Assembly (NCBI GenBank): GCA_948847595.1
Contig: CAQOGY010000005.1
Coordinates: 124,001 to 188,000, forward strand
DNA length: 64,000 nucleotides
Direction of reading: 5' to 3'
Source: an uncultured Bacteroides sp.
Lineage (GTDB): Bacteria; Bacteroidota; Bacteroidia; Bacteroidales; Bacteroidaceae
The stretch's first letter is position 1. Each line of letters opens with the position of its first letter. This document shows, piece after piece, positions 1 through 9,290 of this stretch. A program made the translations under genes and the position numbers. The notes under the pieces were generated by a model, which worked only from the letters and a program-made list of their open reading frames with translations, was not told the origin of the DNA and made no database searches.

Positions 1-465
1 TGTTAGAATTTCAGCATCCTTTCCCCACACACAAACAGCTTTTGTAGGATGAACACTTTTATAAACACCCGGCATTTTAGAAAAAACATTCGTCAAAATT
101 CCCATACCAGATTTAGTGTTCTTCATATCAAATACATGATTCCCTTTAGCCCATTCGTCAGAATTCATTGGAGGGTAATAAGCCATCATTATCACGCCAT
201 TTTTTGTCACGATTGACTGAAGCAATTTTATTACCTCTTGGGGAGAATAGTTAGCATTCAGATTACCAAAGCCTGAAGACACTATAATTTTATCGCCTGA
301 TCGTAAACCCAAATCATTAATTAACACTTCCTTCAATTCATCAAGAGATGTCGGAGGAATGTTTCCTTTCATCCGTTCTTTAAGATGACGTTTGAGTCTT
401 TTCAAATGATTTCTTAGCTTAGGAGGTAAAACTCCTTTCAAAAAAAATTTCAGATTTGCCGTCAC
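1..465 (-). CDS. AAC(3)-family N-acetyltransferase-like protein (3' part outside window)
   Basis: An open frame runs off the left edge. It starts at a GTG at 465-463, with an alternative TTG at 471-469 that overlaps the TGA of the upstream glycosyltransferase. The translation contains GDKIIVSSGFGNL, TKNGVIMMAYYP and, near the edge, VHPTKAVCVWGKDAEI. The last resembles the HPT-(x)-V-x-x-G-(x)n-A signature of aminoglycoside 3-N-acetyltransferase folds (Antibiotic_NAT). Members in surface-polysaccharide loci are more likely to acetylate an amino sugar or a glycan than a drug; that role is inference. It is the last CPS gene visible and is probably translationally coupled to its neighbour. About 155 residues are visible, roughly the N-terminal half of a 260-280 residue family. 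Start choice is uncertain. Confidence 0.6.
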   Translation of the reverse strand, partial: MTANLKFFLKGVLPPKLRNHLKRLKRHLKERMKGNIPPTSLDELKEVLINDLGLRSGDKIIVSSGFGNLNANYSPQEVIKLLQSIVTKNGVIMMAYYPPMNSDEWAKGNHVFDMKNTKSGMGILTNVFSKMPGVYKSVHPTKAVCVWGKDAEILT

Positions 466-467
466 TT

Positions 468-1634
468 TCAATAACTAATATTATTAATCAATACTTTAAC
501 CCGCGCATCCCACGATATCTCATTTTCGGCAATCTGCCTATTGTATTTTCCCATTGTGGATAATTTATAATCCTCATCAAGTATGGATTTTAACTTTTCA
601 CAAATATCCTGTTCATCATTACGGTTTACTCTTATAAATCCTTCTTCATGCGATTCTACAAATGATACCAAATCTCCATATGGATCAATCATTACAGGCC
701 GTCCATAACTTAAATAATCTCCTAATTTATTAGGCCATCCCATAGAGCCTATTAGTAAGTCCTTACGCATTAATAAGAATATATCAACTTCACTTATCTT
801 ATTTTGTCCTTTTATAACATCGACCCAACCATGCTCTACTATAATATCTCGCAATCCATATTTCTCTATTATTGAGTCTGAAACTTTTTTTCCAAATAAG
901 AAAATCTTAAAATCCGAAGGATAGATTTTTTTTATACATAAAAGTATAGGTAAAATACCCTTTAATTCCTCATCATCAATTCCTATATAGCCGAGCCTAA
1001 CTTCTCTATTTAAAGAATTTGGTAATTCTTTAAACGATATTTTATCCGGTAAAGAGCCGCCAGGAACCAGTATGATTTTTTCTGGCACTATTTTCATTTC
1101 TTCAATAACATAGTTTCTCATTACTTCGGATAATACTAATACATAATCCGATGTTTGTCTAAAATAAGATATTGCCCACAAGAAATACCTTCCAAATAAA
1201 ATTCTATACAAATGAGATTTTGAGTCATAATATCCGCCCTTCCCTAATAAATCTCCATATTCTGATAAATATTTAGATTTATATATAAACTGATTTATTT
1301 TACACGGCCAACCCGAGCAAGGAGTCTCTCCACAATCCGAGTATACCAAGTCACATTTATGGAATAAAGCATATAAGGCTCTCATCATGAAATTTAAGGT
1401 AAAAAGCCCTATAGGCAACTTTCTTATGCGATAAGGAATTATAGCATTATAACAGATTATTGTAACTCCGTCAATATATCTTTTGTGCCACAATTTTAAA
1501 CTTTTCCTTTTTTCCGAAACCAACAAAACAACTTCCAATCCATTATGCGCTAAAGCTCGTGCTAATGGAAAAGTTCTTCCCCAACGTATACCTTCATAAT
1601 CAGAAGAGCTTATACATAGAATACTTTTATTCAT
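468..1634 (-). CDS. Glycosyltransferase, GT4-like (capsule locus)
   Basis: This 388-residue cytoplasmic protein has the GT-B layout. The N-terminal Rossmann-like half starts SILCISSSDYEGIRWGRTFPLARALA. The C-terminal half has a nucleotide-sugar binding region with RLGYIGIDDEELKG, FLFGKK and GWPNKLGDYLSYGRPVMID, where the final acidic/Gly stretch matches the GT4 E/D-x7-E-type donor site. It would add one sugar of the CPS repeat unit from a nucleotide-sugar donor onto the lipid-linked oligosaccharide. The stop overlaps the start region of the acetyltransferase gene downstream, and it is only 1 bp from the WbuC-like gene upstream, so it belongs to the same transcript. Acceptor and donor cannot be read from the sequence. 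A cysteine-rich stretch (CGETPCSGWPC, about residues 101-111) is unusual for the family. Confidence 0.8.
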   Translation of the reverse strand: MNKSILCISSSDYEGIRWGRTFPLARALAHNGLEVVLLVSEKRKSLKLWHKRYIDGVTIICYNAIIPYRIRKLPIGLFTLNFMMRALYALFHKCDLVYSDCGETPCSGWPCKINQFIYKSKYLSEYGDLLGKGGYYDSKSHLYRILFGRYFLWAISYFRQTSDYVLVLSEVMRNYVIEEMKIVPEKIILVPGGSLPDKISFKELPNSLNREVRLGYIGIDDEELKGILPILLCIKKIYPSDFKIFLFGKKVSDSIIEKYGLRDIIVEHGWVDVIKGQNKISEVDIFLLMRKDLLIGSMGWPNKLGDYLSYGRPVMIDPYGDLVSFVESHEEGFIRVNRNDEQDICEKLKSILDEDYKLSTMGKYNRQIAENEISWDARVKVLINNISY

Positions 1635-1635
1635 C

Positions 1636-2037
1636 CTATTTTAATAAATCAATATCTTGAAAAGGAATATACGGTCCCTTTTTAATTTCTAAAATTAAGG
1701 TATCAGGTTCTAATACTCTGAGTGAATGCCATTCGCCAGGCATTATTTCACAAATAATATTGCCACTTTCACCACTCATTAAATGGCGTTCCACAATATT
1801 CTTATTATCATCGTATTGTAAAACTTCTATTGCCCCCTGTAGCAAAACAAATGTTTCTTTTTTAGGTGGGTGTAGATGACGATGAATAGGCATAAATGTT
1901 TCAGGTTGCAAAGAGTTTAAAAGTTTATGAATATCTTCGTCTAAAGATTCATGAATATTATAATTCATACGTAATCGTTCTGATATTCTCGATTTTTCAT
2001 GTACTTCTGCAACAATAGATTTCCCGATAATTTTCAT
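1636..2037 (-). CDS. wbuC: WbuC-like cupin-fold metalloprotein
   Basis: This 133-residue protein is a single cupin barrel. Visible cupin motif 1 is PIHRHLHPPKKETFVLLQG (His-x-His ... Glu), and motif 2 is around PGEWHSLRVLEPDTLILEIKKGPY. WbuC proteins are encoded in O-antigen and capsule loci that make FucNAc or QuiNAc. Here it sits directly next to the capE-capF-capG UDP-FucNAc genes, in keeping with that association. The biochemical role of the family is not settled: it may be a sugar isomerase-like or metal-binding accessory. It lies 32 bp downstream of the C2-epimerase gene and 1 bp upstream of a glycosyltransferase gene, inside the CPS operon. Confidence 0.8.
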   Translation of the reverse strand: MKIIGKSIVAEVHEKSRISERLRMNYNIHESLDEDIHKLLNSLQPETFMPIHRHLHPPKKETFVLLQGAIEVLQYDDNKNIVERHLMSGESGNIICEIMPGEWHSLRVLEPDTLILEIKKGPYIPFQDIDLLK

Positions 2038-2069
2038 AACAAATCCATTTTATTAAAGATCCTTTATTT

Positions 2070-3242
2070 TCAATGTTTTCGCCAAACAACCCTATCCACT
2101 ACCCCTGTATAGCTTTGAATCAAGTTTACAACTTTAGTCGAAACATTTTCTTCTACATAATCCGGCACAGGAAGACCATAATCACCATTTACATTCATTG
2201 TAATAGCCATATCCACAGCTTGCAACAACGATTTTGAGTCAATCCCGGCTAAGATAAAGCAAGCTTTATCCAGTGCCTCGGGGCGTTCCGTACTTGTGCG
2301 GATACATATAGCCGGAAACGGACGCTTTATGGAAGTAAAGAAAGAGCTCTCTTCAGGTAATGTACCACTATCGGATATCACAGCAGCGGCATTCATCTGA
2401 AGGCAGTTATAATCATGAAAACCCAGTGGTTCATGCTGTATGACATTTGCATTCAACTTAAATCCATTCTGCTCCAAACGTTTTTTTGAACGAGGGTGGC
2501 AAGAATAAAGAATGGGCATATTATATTTCTCTGCAATGGCATTGATAGCATTAAACAAAGAAAGGAAATTTTTCTCTGTATCAATATTCTCCTCACGATG
2601 AGCGGAAAGTAACATATATCGTTTTTTCTCTAATCCCAACCGCTCCAAAATATCTGAAGCTTCAATGTCGCAAAGATTGGCATGAATTACTTCTGCCATA
2701 GGTGAACCTGTCACATAAGTTCGCTCTTTTGGAAGCCCATTCTCATCCAAATAACGACGGGCGTGTTCACTATAACACATATTGACATCTGAAATAATAT
2801 CCACAATACGCCGGTTCGTCTCTTCAGGTAAACACTCATCCTTACAACGATTACCCGCTTCCATATGAAAAATCGGAATATGAAGACGTTTGGCAGATAT
2901 AGCAGATAAGCAAGAATTTGTATCACCCAAGATTAACAATGCATCCGGACGTGTCTGCGTCATTAACTTATAACTACAATTAATGATATTACCTACCGTG
3001 GCTCCCAAATCGTCTCCTACTGTGTCCATATAGACCTCAGGATCTTTCAGTTTCAAATCCTTGAAGAAAACGCCATTTAAGTTATAATCATAATTCTGAC
3101 CGGTATGTGCCAAAATACAGTCAAAATATTGACGACATTTGTTAATCACTGCGGCAAGACGAATAATTTCAGGACGAGTTCCGACAATAATCAAAAGCTT
3201 CAACTTCCCATTATCCTGAAATCTGATATTTGAATAGTTCAT
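2070..3242 (-). CDS. capG: UDP-N-acetylglucosamine 2-epimerase family, CapG/FnlC type
   Basis: Non-hydrolysing UDP-HexNAc 2-epimerase fold: LLIIVGTRPEIIRLAAVI at the N terminus, then HTGQNYDYNLNGVFF, HMEAGNRCKDECLPEETNRRI, LSAHREENID and SDSGTLPEESSFF. These are the nucleotide-binding, catalytic Asp/Glu and uridine-binding segments of the WecB superfamily. Because it follows CapE- and CapF-like enzymes, the expected reaction is the last step of UDP-L-FucNAc synthesis (C2 epimerisation of the UDP-L-PneNAc-type intermediate). The KDECLPEETNRR segment is typical of this subgroup rather than of true WecB. I prefer the ATG at 3242, since the residues before it (extension to 3275) show no homology. 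A second, WecB-like paralogue lies at 10630-11781. Confidence 0.85.
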   Translation of the reverse strand: MNYSNIRFQDNGKLKLLIIVGTRPEIIRLAAVINKCRQYFDCILAHTGQNYDYNLNGVFFKDLKLKDPEVYMDTVGDDLGATVGNIINCSYKLMTQTRPDALLILGDTNSCLSAISAKRLHIPIFHMEAGNRCKDECLPEETNRRIVDIISDVNMCYSEHARRYLDENGLPKERTYVTGSPMAEVIHANLCDIEASDILERLGLEKKRYMLLSAHREENIDTEKNFLSLFNAINAIAEKYNMPILYSCHPRSKKRLEQNGFKLNANVIQHEPLGFHDYNCLQMNAAAVISDSGTLPEESSFFTSIKRPFPAICIRTSTERPEALDKACFILAGIDSKSLLQAVDMAITMNVNGDYGLPVPDYVEENVSTKVVNLIQSYTGVVDRVVWRKH

Positions 3243-3346
3243 AATCCAAACATTTTTTAACGCATTAATGACCAATACACTGACTCTTGAGTTTATTCAA
3301 TTATCCATTGAAAATACTCTATCAGTATATTGGCCGAATTAGTATA

Positions 3347-4498
3347 TTACACTTTTTCGAAATAAGTATCCGGATTCTGAGGATCAAAACACTCGTTACA
3401 CCAAATGAATGTAATCATATCTGTATCTCCCAAGTTCTCTATGTTATGTGTATAGCCCGTAGGAATATCAATAACTTCCATCTTGTCACCTGAAACATAA
3501 TACTCAATAACCCGGCTATCAGGATTTCTCATATCACGGAAACGAATTACCCCCTTACCACTGACCGTGAGAAACTTTTCATTTTTTGTGTGATGCCAAT
3601 GTTGCCCTTTTATAATTCCCGGTTTTACAATGTTGACCGAGAACTGTCCACGTTCGGGAGTACGGATAATTTCCGTAAAACTACCACGTTCATCAACATT
3701 CATTTTTAGCGGATAACCGAATTTGTCTATCGGCAGATAAGACAAATAAGTAGAATAGAGTTTCTTTGTGAAAGCATCGCCCATATCAGGTACGTTCCAA
3801 TTATTCCGGCTCTCTTTAAAGTTATAAAGCAAGTCAACGATAGCACCTAAAGTAATGGTATGTACCACAGGCACTGTACAATAATCGCCATCATAATGTT
3901 CCATTCCACTTAAAGCAGCAATCAGTTCATTCACCACATCATCTACATACACGAGATTCATCACTACACTAGGATCATTCAGTTGAATAGGTAAATCATT
4001 GGCAATGTTATTACAAAATGTGGCTATTGCACTGTTGTAATTAGGACGACACCATTTTCCAAATACATTAGGAAAACGGTACACCAGTACCTTTGCCCCT
4101 GTTTCTCCGGCATAATCAAACATTAACTCTTCTCCCGCCAGTTTTGACTCTCCATAAGGATTATTCAGAATAGCCTGCGACGATGATGAAATCATCACAG
4201 GACATTTGTTCCCATATTTTTTTAACGTATCCAACAGTACAGAAGCGAAACCAAAATTTCCCTTCATAAACTCTGATTGCTCTTTCGGCCGGTTCACTCC
4301 TGCAAGGTTAAACACAAAGTCGGCATTTTTGCAATAGATATCCAACTCGGCAGGATCACTATCAATATCATATTCAAAGATTTTCAATTCTTCACCTGAT
4401 ATAACATAGTTTTTAGCCTTACCACTCTGAATATTATGCAATTGAGATATTAAATTTCGTCCGACGAAGCCTTTGGCACCGGTAACTAATATATTCAT
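3347..4498 (-). CDS. capF: CapF/FnlB bifunctional SDR reductase-cupin
   Basis: The protein has about 383 residues from the ATG at 4498; an upstream ATG at 4522 adds only eight poor residues. The N-terminal two thirds is an extended SDR domain: ILVTGAKGFVGRNL for NAD(P), then NLAGVNRPKEQ, SSSQAILNNPYGESKLAGE (Tyr-x3-Lys) and RFPNVFGKWCRPNYNSAIATF. The C-terminal third is a cupin with KGQHWHHTKNEKFL and IPTGYTHNIENLGDTDM, which bind metal. Both halves match Staphylococcus CapF from memory at high similarity. The cupin epimerises C3 and the SDR reduces C4 in the UDP-L-FucNAc route, working between CapE and CapG, whose genes flank it. Confidence 0.93.
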   Translation of the reverse strand: MNILVTGAKGFVGRNLISQLHNIQSGKAKNYVISGEELKIFEYDIDSDPAELDIYCKNADFVFNLAGVNRPKEQSEFMKGNFGFASVLLDTLKKYGNKCPVMISSSSQAILNNPYGESKLAGEELMFDYAGETGAKVLVYRFPNVFGKWCRPNYNSAIATFCNNIANDLPIQLNDPSVVMNLVYVDDVVNELIAALSGMEHYDGDYCTVPVVHTITLGAIVDLLYNFKESRNNWNVPDMGDAFTKKLYSTYLSYLPIDKFGYPLKMNVDERGSFTEIIRTPERGQFSVNIVKPGIIKGQHWHHTKNEKFLTVSGKGVIRFRDMRNPDSRVIEYYVSGDKMEVIDIPTGYTHNIENLGDTDMITFIWCNECFDPQNPDTYFEKV

Positions 4499-4635
4499 AC
4501 TAATTTTATTGTTAAAACTCAACTTGCTTTTTTATTAGAGATTACTTTCAGGAAAGAGGAATAGTGAAACAATACAAGTTGAGTAAAAGGTTTTAATAAA
4601 AATCTCACAAAATATATTTGCTCAAAAGCATAAAG

Positions 4636-5709
4636 TTATTCACTTCTGATTTCTTTAGCTTTAGCATGCTCTATCAATCCCAAGTCTTCCTGGATGAAAC
4701 GCAAACGCATCAACTGCTCTTTCATGCCTTCCACATCAAGACGACGAGTGTTATGACTATGATAATCCTCAATTCGGGAAACATCTTCATTCCCTTCAGT
4801 AAAGAATTTGTCATAGTTCAAATCACGATTATCACAAGGAATACGATAGTAATCTCCCATATCTATCGCTTTAGCCATTTCTTCACGAGTAACAAGAGTT
4901 TCATACAGTTTCTCGCCATGACGGGTACCGATTACTTTCACTTCCGTTTCTCCGTATTTAGGTTCCACCTTTACATAAATCTGTTTCAAAGCTTCGGCCA
5001 ATGTAGAAAGAGTCGCGGCAGGCGCTTTCTGCACAAAAAGATCTCCATTATGTCCATGTGTAAAGGCATACACAACTAAATCCACAGCATCATCCAACGT
5101 CATCATAAAACGAGTCATATTAGGATCGGTGATGGTAATAGGATTACCTTCTATTATCTGTTCGACCCACAGAGGTATCACTGAACCACGGCTTGCCATT
5201 ACATTACCGTAACGTGTACAGCAAATAACAGTTTGTGCGTCTTCACCAAGTTCACGTCCCTTTGATATGGCAACTTTTTCCATCAAAGCTTTACTAATTC
5301 CCATTGCATTAATCGGATAAGCAGCCTTGTCTGTTGAAAGAACTACAACGTTCTTTACACCATGTTCAATAGCAGAAAGCAATACATTTTCCGTACCTAA
5401 TACATTAGTATGGGTAGCCTCCATTGGAAAAAACTCGCAGCTCGGTACCTGTTTCAGAGCAGCAGCAGAAAACACATAGTCTACTCCCCGCATAGCAACG
5501 TCTACAGATGCTTTATTCCGCACATTGCCTATGTAAAACTTCACTTTCGGATTCTGTAAACGATGACGCATATCATCCTGCTTCTTCTCGTCACGACTAA
5601 AAATACGGATTTCCTTGATATCCGAATCTAAAAAACGACGAAGAACAGCGTTTCCAAATGAACCGGTACCGCCTGTTATTAACAGGACTTTGTCTTTAAA
5701 TACTGACAT
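4636..5709 (-). CDS. capE: UDP-GlcNAc 4,6-dehydratase (inverting), CapE/FnlA
   Basis: This 357-residue SDR has the Rossmann glycine motif TGGTGSFG at residues 12-19. The catalytic region LSTDKAAYPINAMGISK shows Ser125, Met136 and Lys140, so Met replaces the usual Tyr of the Y-x3-K pair. That Ser-Met-Lys triad is the hallmark of the inverting CapE/FnlA/PseB-like dehydratases and is not a defect. It converts UDP-GlcNAc to a 4-keto-6-deoxy-L-sugar, the first step toward UDP-L-FucNAc. The next two pathway genes (capF, capG) lie immediately downstream, after a 137-bp gap. GTRHGEKLYETLVTREE is a further family-typical segment. Confidence 0.93.
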   Translation of the reverse strand: MSVFKDKVLLITGGTGSFGNAVLRRFLDSDIKEIRIFSRDEKKQDDMRHRLQNPKVKFYIGNVRNKASVDVAMRGVDYVFSAAALKQVPSCEFFPMEATHTNVLGTENVLLSAIEHGVKNVVVLSTDKAAYPINAMGISKALMEKVAISKGRELGEDAQTVICCTRYGNVMASRGSVIPLWVEQIIEGNPITITDPNMTRFMMTLDDAVDLVVYAFTHGHNGDLFVQKAPAATLSTLAEALKQIYVKVEPKYGETEVKVIGTRHGEKLYETLVTREEMAKAIDMGDYYRIPCDNRDLNYDKFFTEGNEDVSRIEDYHSHNTRRLDVEGMKEQLMRLRFIQEDLGLIEHAKAKEIRSE

Positions 5710-5711
5710 AA

Positions 5712-6890
5712 TTATAACGATTTTATAAAGTTAAATATTATATTTCCCGCCTGATAATGCGAATAATTATTCATAATCTTTTGTTTGCCGGCCTCCCCAA
5801 CCAGTAAGGCTTCTTTATAGTTATCAAAAATATAGCTCAATTTATCAGCAAAATCTTCTGGAGATCCGGGCATAGCCAAATAAACTTCTTTCTTGTTTAC
5901 GAAATACTCTGCTATCTCTCCTACTTCAGTACATAAGACAGGTTTTGCCGTCATCAAATATTCACCCAATTTCGTTGGAAATCCACCGGCAGCTCTAACC
6001 GTATCTGGTTGGGATGAGACTAAAACGTCAGCTTCATTCAATATGGTGGGAACCTCTGTATAAGAAACATAATCAAATGTCACATAATCAGATAATTCAT
6101 TCGATTTGATTATATGTAAAAGTTCATTTCTATTTGCTCTTGATGGATTGCCATATAAAAATAAATGAAAGCTATACCTGCCTTTTAAATAGTTCAATGA
6201 TAATAAGATGTTATCCACATTATCCTTCGATAGCTCCATGTTTCCCATATATACAATCTTAAATGTTGCTGGTTGTATAGTTACTTTAGCAGGTAGTTTT
6301 TCAAATCTTGAAATATCTGTGATAGATGAAACTATTACTCCTTTATGGAAAGATATGTTCTGATAATACTTTAATAGAGTATCGGTCATTGAAATATATC
6401 CTGAGTAAAAATGAAGAATGAACGAATATGCTTTCCTTTTCCATGCAGGAATTGCTTTTTTTAGTTTTGCTCGGATAGGAATGGGGAATTCATCAAATAT
6501 AAATAACAATCTCGTCCGAAGCATTATATTGACAAATGCCATATAGCATAATATCACCAGATTGTCCGAACTAACAATTATCGCATCATATTTGGATTTC
6601 CCGCCATTCTTAATCAAATATCTCATGAGTAGTAACAATGACCAAAGGACTTCAAAAGGTCTAATGATTCTATTCCTAGTTCTCTTGCGCCGGAAAGCAT
6701 ATCTATATTTCACGCCACCCAATTCTCCATTATCATCCTCCAAGTTATCTATACCTGTCCCCGATGGCATATATGAAATAACCTCGACATCAGTCCCTAA
6801 GGCAACCAATCCTTTTGAATAAGAAAGAATACGTGTTGTTGCAGCCATTCCATAAGGTAACGGATAACTACATATGATGGCTATTTTCAT
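5712..6890 (-). CDS. Glycosyltransferase, GT4 (tandem paralogue A)
   Basis: This 392-residue GT-B protein starts MKIAIICSYPLPYGMAATTRILSYSKGL and carries IVYMGNMELSKDNVDNI at the start of its C-terminal domain. SSQPDTVRAAGGFPTKLGEYL is the donor-sugar binding region, with Glu in the E-x-L position. It starts by a 4-bp overlap with paralogue B upstream (ATG inside the TGA region at 6887-6890), indicating translational coupling. It lies 2 bp from capE. It would transfer one sugar of the CPS repeat on the cytoplasmic side. The two paralogues share almost identical motif blocks and probably arose by local duplication followed by specificity change. Donor is unknown; UDP-L-FucNAc or UDP-ManNAcA are the natural candidates from the locus. 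Confidence 0.85.
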   Translation of the reverse strand: MKIAIICSYPLPYGMAATTRILSYSKGLVALGTDVEVISYMPSGTGIDNLEDDNGELGGVKYRYAFRRKRTRNRIIRPFEVLWSLLLLMRYLIKNGGKSKYDAIIVSSDNLVILCYMAFVNIMLRTRLLFIFDEFPIPIRAKLKKAIPAWKRKAYSFILHFYSGYISMTDTLLKYYQNISFHKGVIVSSITDISRFEKLPAKVTIQPATFKIVYMGNMELSKDNVDNILLSLNYLKGRYSFHLFLYGNPSRANRNELLHIIKSNELSDYVTFDYVSYTEVPTILNEADVLVSSQPDTVRAAGGFPTKLGEYLMTAKPVLCTEVGEIAEYFVNKKEVYLAMPGSPEDFADKLSYIFDNYKEALLVGEAGKQKIMNNYSHYQAGNIIFNFIKSL

Positions 6891-8068
6891 AAACGGGAAT
6901 AAAGAAAATCCAATAAATCCTTTGACACTGATTTGTAATCGAAATTATTCAATAAATATTCTTTCGCAGTAGATGCTACATTCAATGCTTCTGAATAGTT
7001 TGAAAGAATAAAGTCCAATTTATTAGCATACGCCACGTGATTCTCAGGCTCTACAATATAAACGTGAACACCATCCTGTACGTATTTAGTTATTTCGCCT
7101 ACATCAGTCAGAATAGCCGGAACACCTGTTGCCATATACTCCCCAAGTTTAGTAGGAAATCCGCCTTCAGCACGTTTCGAATCAGGTTGAGATGAAACTA
7201 ATAAATAAGCATTTTTTAGAATTACGGGTACTTCCAAACTGCTCACCCTTCCTTTAATAAAGACTCTGTCTGAAAGATTGCATTCTTCAATTACAGATAT
7301 TATTATATTGTAATCTTTTGGTGAAGGAGCTCCGTACAGATAGAAATCTATATCAGGATATTTATTTGCAATAACAGAAAAAGCACGTATGATATTATCT
7401 ACATTATCTTTTGATAATTCCATATTACCCATATAGCACATATATTTCTTTTGAACATTGCTATCCGCATCTACATTGAACCGGGAAGTATCTGTGATAG
7501 TAGGTAAAATATGATAAGGCTTATTCAATTTACGATTGAAAAAGACATTCAATTTTTCCGTCATAAAAATGAAAGAATCCTCATATTTCAAAATAAAATT
7601 ATAGAATCTTTTCTTCCAATTTGGAATATCTTTTTTCAAATGAACTCTTATAGGTTCCGGATATTCATCTGTAATAAAAACTGGTTTAATTCCTAATATC
7701 TTAGCCCATAAAGTGAATAAGAACAGCACATTCAGAAAATCATTACTGATTAATAAGAAATCTATTTTCCCAGCTTTATTTTCCTTCCAGATATTATAGC
7801 ATGTCACTCCCCAATAATAATATCTCCCAATGAACCTGCAAATCTTGTATTTAGAATAAACACGGGTATTGGGGTATTTATAATTTATACCTTCATAAGT
7901 CCCATGGGCGGGATAAGAGGAAGGATTCGTATATAAATCCGTTGGCCTATAGATAAAAACATCTGTTTTAGCACCATGCTGATGAAGTCCTTTCATATAA
8001 GAAATAATCCTCGCCGATGCTGCCAATCCTTCAGGAAAGGAAAATGTACAAACTACTGAAACTCTCAT
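6887..8068 (-). CDS. Glycosyltransferase, GT4 (tandem paralogue B)
   Basis: This 393-residue GT-B enzyme parallels the gene downstream block for block: VVCTFSFPEGLAASARIISYMKGL at the N terminus, MCYMGNMELSKDNVDNIIRAF mid-protein and SSQPDSKRAEGGFPTKLGEYM near the donor site. The family transfers sugars with retention from NDP donors onto lipid-linked acceptors at the inner membrane. It follows wzy by 4 bp and overlaps paralogue A by 4 bp, so the three are surely cotranscribed. The conserved ITDEYPEPIRVHLKK versus IFDEFPIPIRAKLKK in the paralogue suggests a shared acceptor-binding region. Specificity cannot be called. Confidence 0.85.
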   Translation of the reverse strand: MRVSVVCTFSFPEGLAASARIISYMKGLHQHGAKTDVFIYRPTDLYTNPSSYPAHGTYEGINYKYPNTRVYSKYKICRFIGRYYYWGVTCYNIWKENKAGKIDFLLISNDFLNVLFLFTLWAKILGIKPVFITDEYPEPIRVHLKKDIPNWKKRFYNFILKYEDSFIFMTEKLNVFFNRKLNKPYHILPTITDTSRFNVDADSNVQKKYMCYMGNMELSKDNVDNIIRAFSVIANKYPDIDFYLYGAPSPKDYNIIISVIEECNLSDRVFIKGRVSSLEVPVILKNAYLLVSSQPDSKRAEGGFPTKLGEYMATGVPAILTDVGEITKYVQDGVHVYIVEPENHVAYANKLDFILSNYSEALNVASTAKEYLLNNFDYKSVSKDLLDFLYSRL

Positions 8069-8072
8069 TTTA

Positions 8073-9290
8073 TTATTTTTGAATTCGACAAAATGGCATT
8101 AAATAGACAAAAAACAAGGGACTGCGTTCTATAGGATTCGAAAAAAAGACAATCAATAACATCAATACGAACAACCAGGAAAAAGACGTTCCCCCATACA
8201 TTTTTTTTAAAGTCTTATAAATTCCAATCAGCATAAAAGATATTCCTGCTATTCCCCACATACGGGCGAAAGTCGCTATACCATTAACGCCTACGAAATT
8301 ATAACCGAAATCATCCTTTATATTATAAACACCATATCCCAATGGATAATAAAGAAGGCGTTCCATATTTAACCTAAAGACAGTAAACCTGTCATATTCT
8401 ATGGTATCCAATCGCTCATTGGTATTTCCATAAACATTGGAATTATATAAATAATCGTTCAATTTTTCACCGATAAATTCTAATTGAAATACAAAAGGAA
8501 TGGCACAAATAAAAAGTAATAAGAACAAAATCGTTTTGATACGGCCTTCACTATTTCTGATATAAAATAGAAGGTACAATACCAATGCCAAGTATCCGGC
8601 AGTCGACATTGTTGTCAAAACTGCTATTACATAGATAATTAAATATTTATCTGTTTTTACTCCATAAACTATGGAACGATAAATTATGGCAATAATGCAG
8701 ATCATAGCAAAAGCACCGGGTTCCCACATAAAACCTGAATTACGGACATATGCCAATCCGGCTATCGGAGAGTAAGTATAAACAAATACATACCATGCAG
8801 TCGGACGAGCTTCAGTATAAAAATCAGCTATAAAATTTCCCAATATGGGAGACAAACGTTCAAATATGAATGGAAACAATAACTGCATAGCATAGAATAC
8901 CAAAGAGATTACGGTTAAAACAAAGACCCATTTTTCAAAACGATGCCAGAATGAACTGCCTATTATTTTAAATCCCAAGTATGATATAGTCAGAGGTATT
9001 AAACCACCCAATACTTTATTAAAAACCCAAGATTCATTAAATACATTAGAATATAAGAAATTGATAAAGAACCAATATATGCCTATCCCCACAATAAACG
9101 GATCGATCCGTCTCTTTTTCAATAAAAAAAACGTACAAAACAAACCTATCAAAACAAAAGAAAATGTCTGTTCAAAACAAATTGAAGCAGTATTCGAGAT
9201 ATAAATAAAGAGGAAGAACAGTACTATATTGTCTATAACCTTTTTAGGTATCAGACTATTTGTACCATATACTGTTTGACTTATTCTCAT
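8073..9290 (-). CDS. wzy: O-antigen/capsule polymerase, Wzy-like
   Basis: A very hydrophobic protein (about 405 residues from the ATG at 9290) with roughly ten predicted membrane spans and AT-rich, low-complexity codons. The middle holds a large hydrophilic stretch (YLYNSNVYGNTNERLDTIEYDRF) followed by GYGVYNIKDDFGYNFVGVNGI, as expected for the periplasmic loop of Wzy/O-antigen-ligase proteins. Wzy joins repeat units on the outer face of the inner membrane. Assignment rests on topology and on adjacency to Wzx rather than on strong motifs. A longer start at 9332 would overlap wzx by 77 bp; the ATG at 9290 still overlaps by 35 bp and is preferred. Confidence 0.75.
   Translation of the reverse strand: MRISQTVYGTNSLIPKKVIDNIVLFFLFIYISNTASICFEQTFSFVLIGLFCTFFLLKKRRIDPFIVGIGIYWFFINFLYSNVFNESWVFNKVLGGLIPLTISYLGFKIIGSSFWHRFEKWVFVLTVISLVFYAMQLLFPFIFERLSPILGNFIADFYTEARPTAWYVFVYTYSPIAGLAYVRNSGFMWEPGAFAMICIIAIIYRSIVYGVKTDKYLIIYVIAVLTTMSTAGYLALVLYLLFYIRNSEGRIKTILFLLLFICAIPFVFQLEFIGEKLNDYLYNSNVYGNTNERLDTIEYDRFTVFRLNMERLLYYPLGYGVYNIKDDFGYNFVGVNGIATFARMWGIAGISFMLIGIYKTLKKMYGGTSFSWLFVLMLLIVFFSNPIERSPLFFVYLMPFCRIQK

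Noticed and set aside
4618..5079. 153-codon open frame on the plus strand over capE
   Set aside because: Antisense to a strongly supported enzyme gene; Phe/His-rich translation without homology.
5064..5320. Loss of the catalytic Tyr in the capE product
   Set aside because: Met in place of Tyr is the normal state in inverting CapE/FnlA dehydratases.
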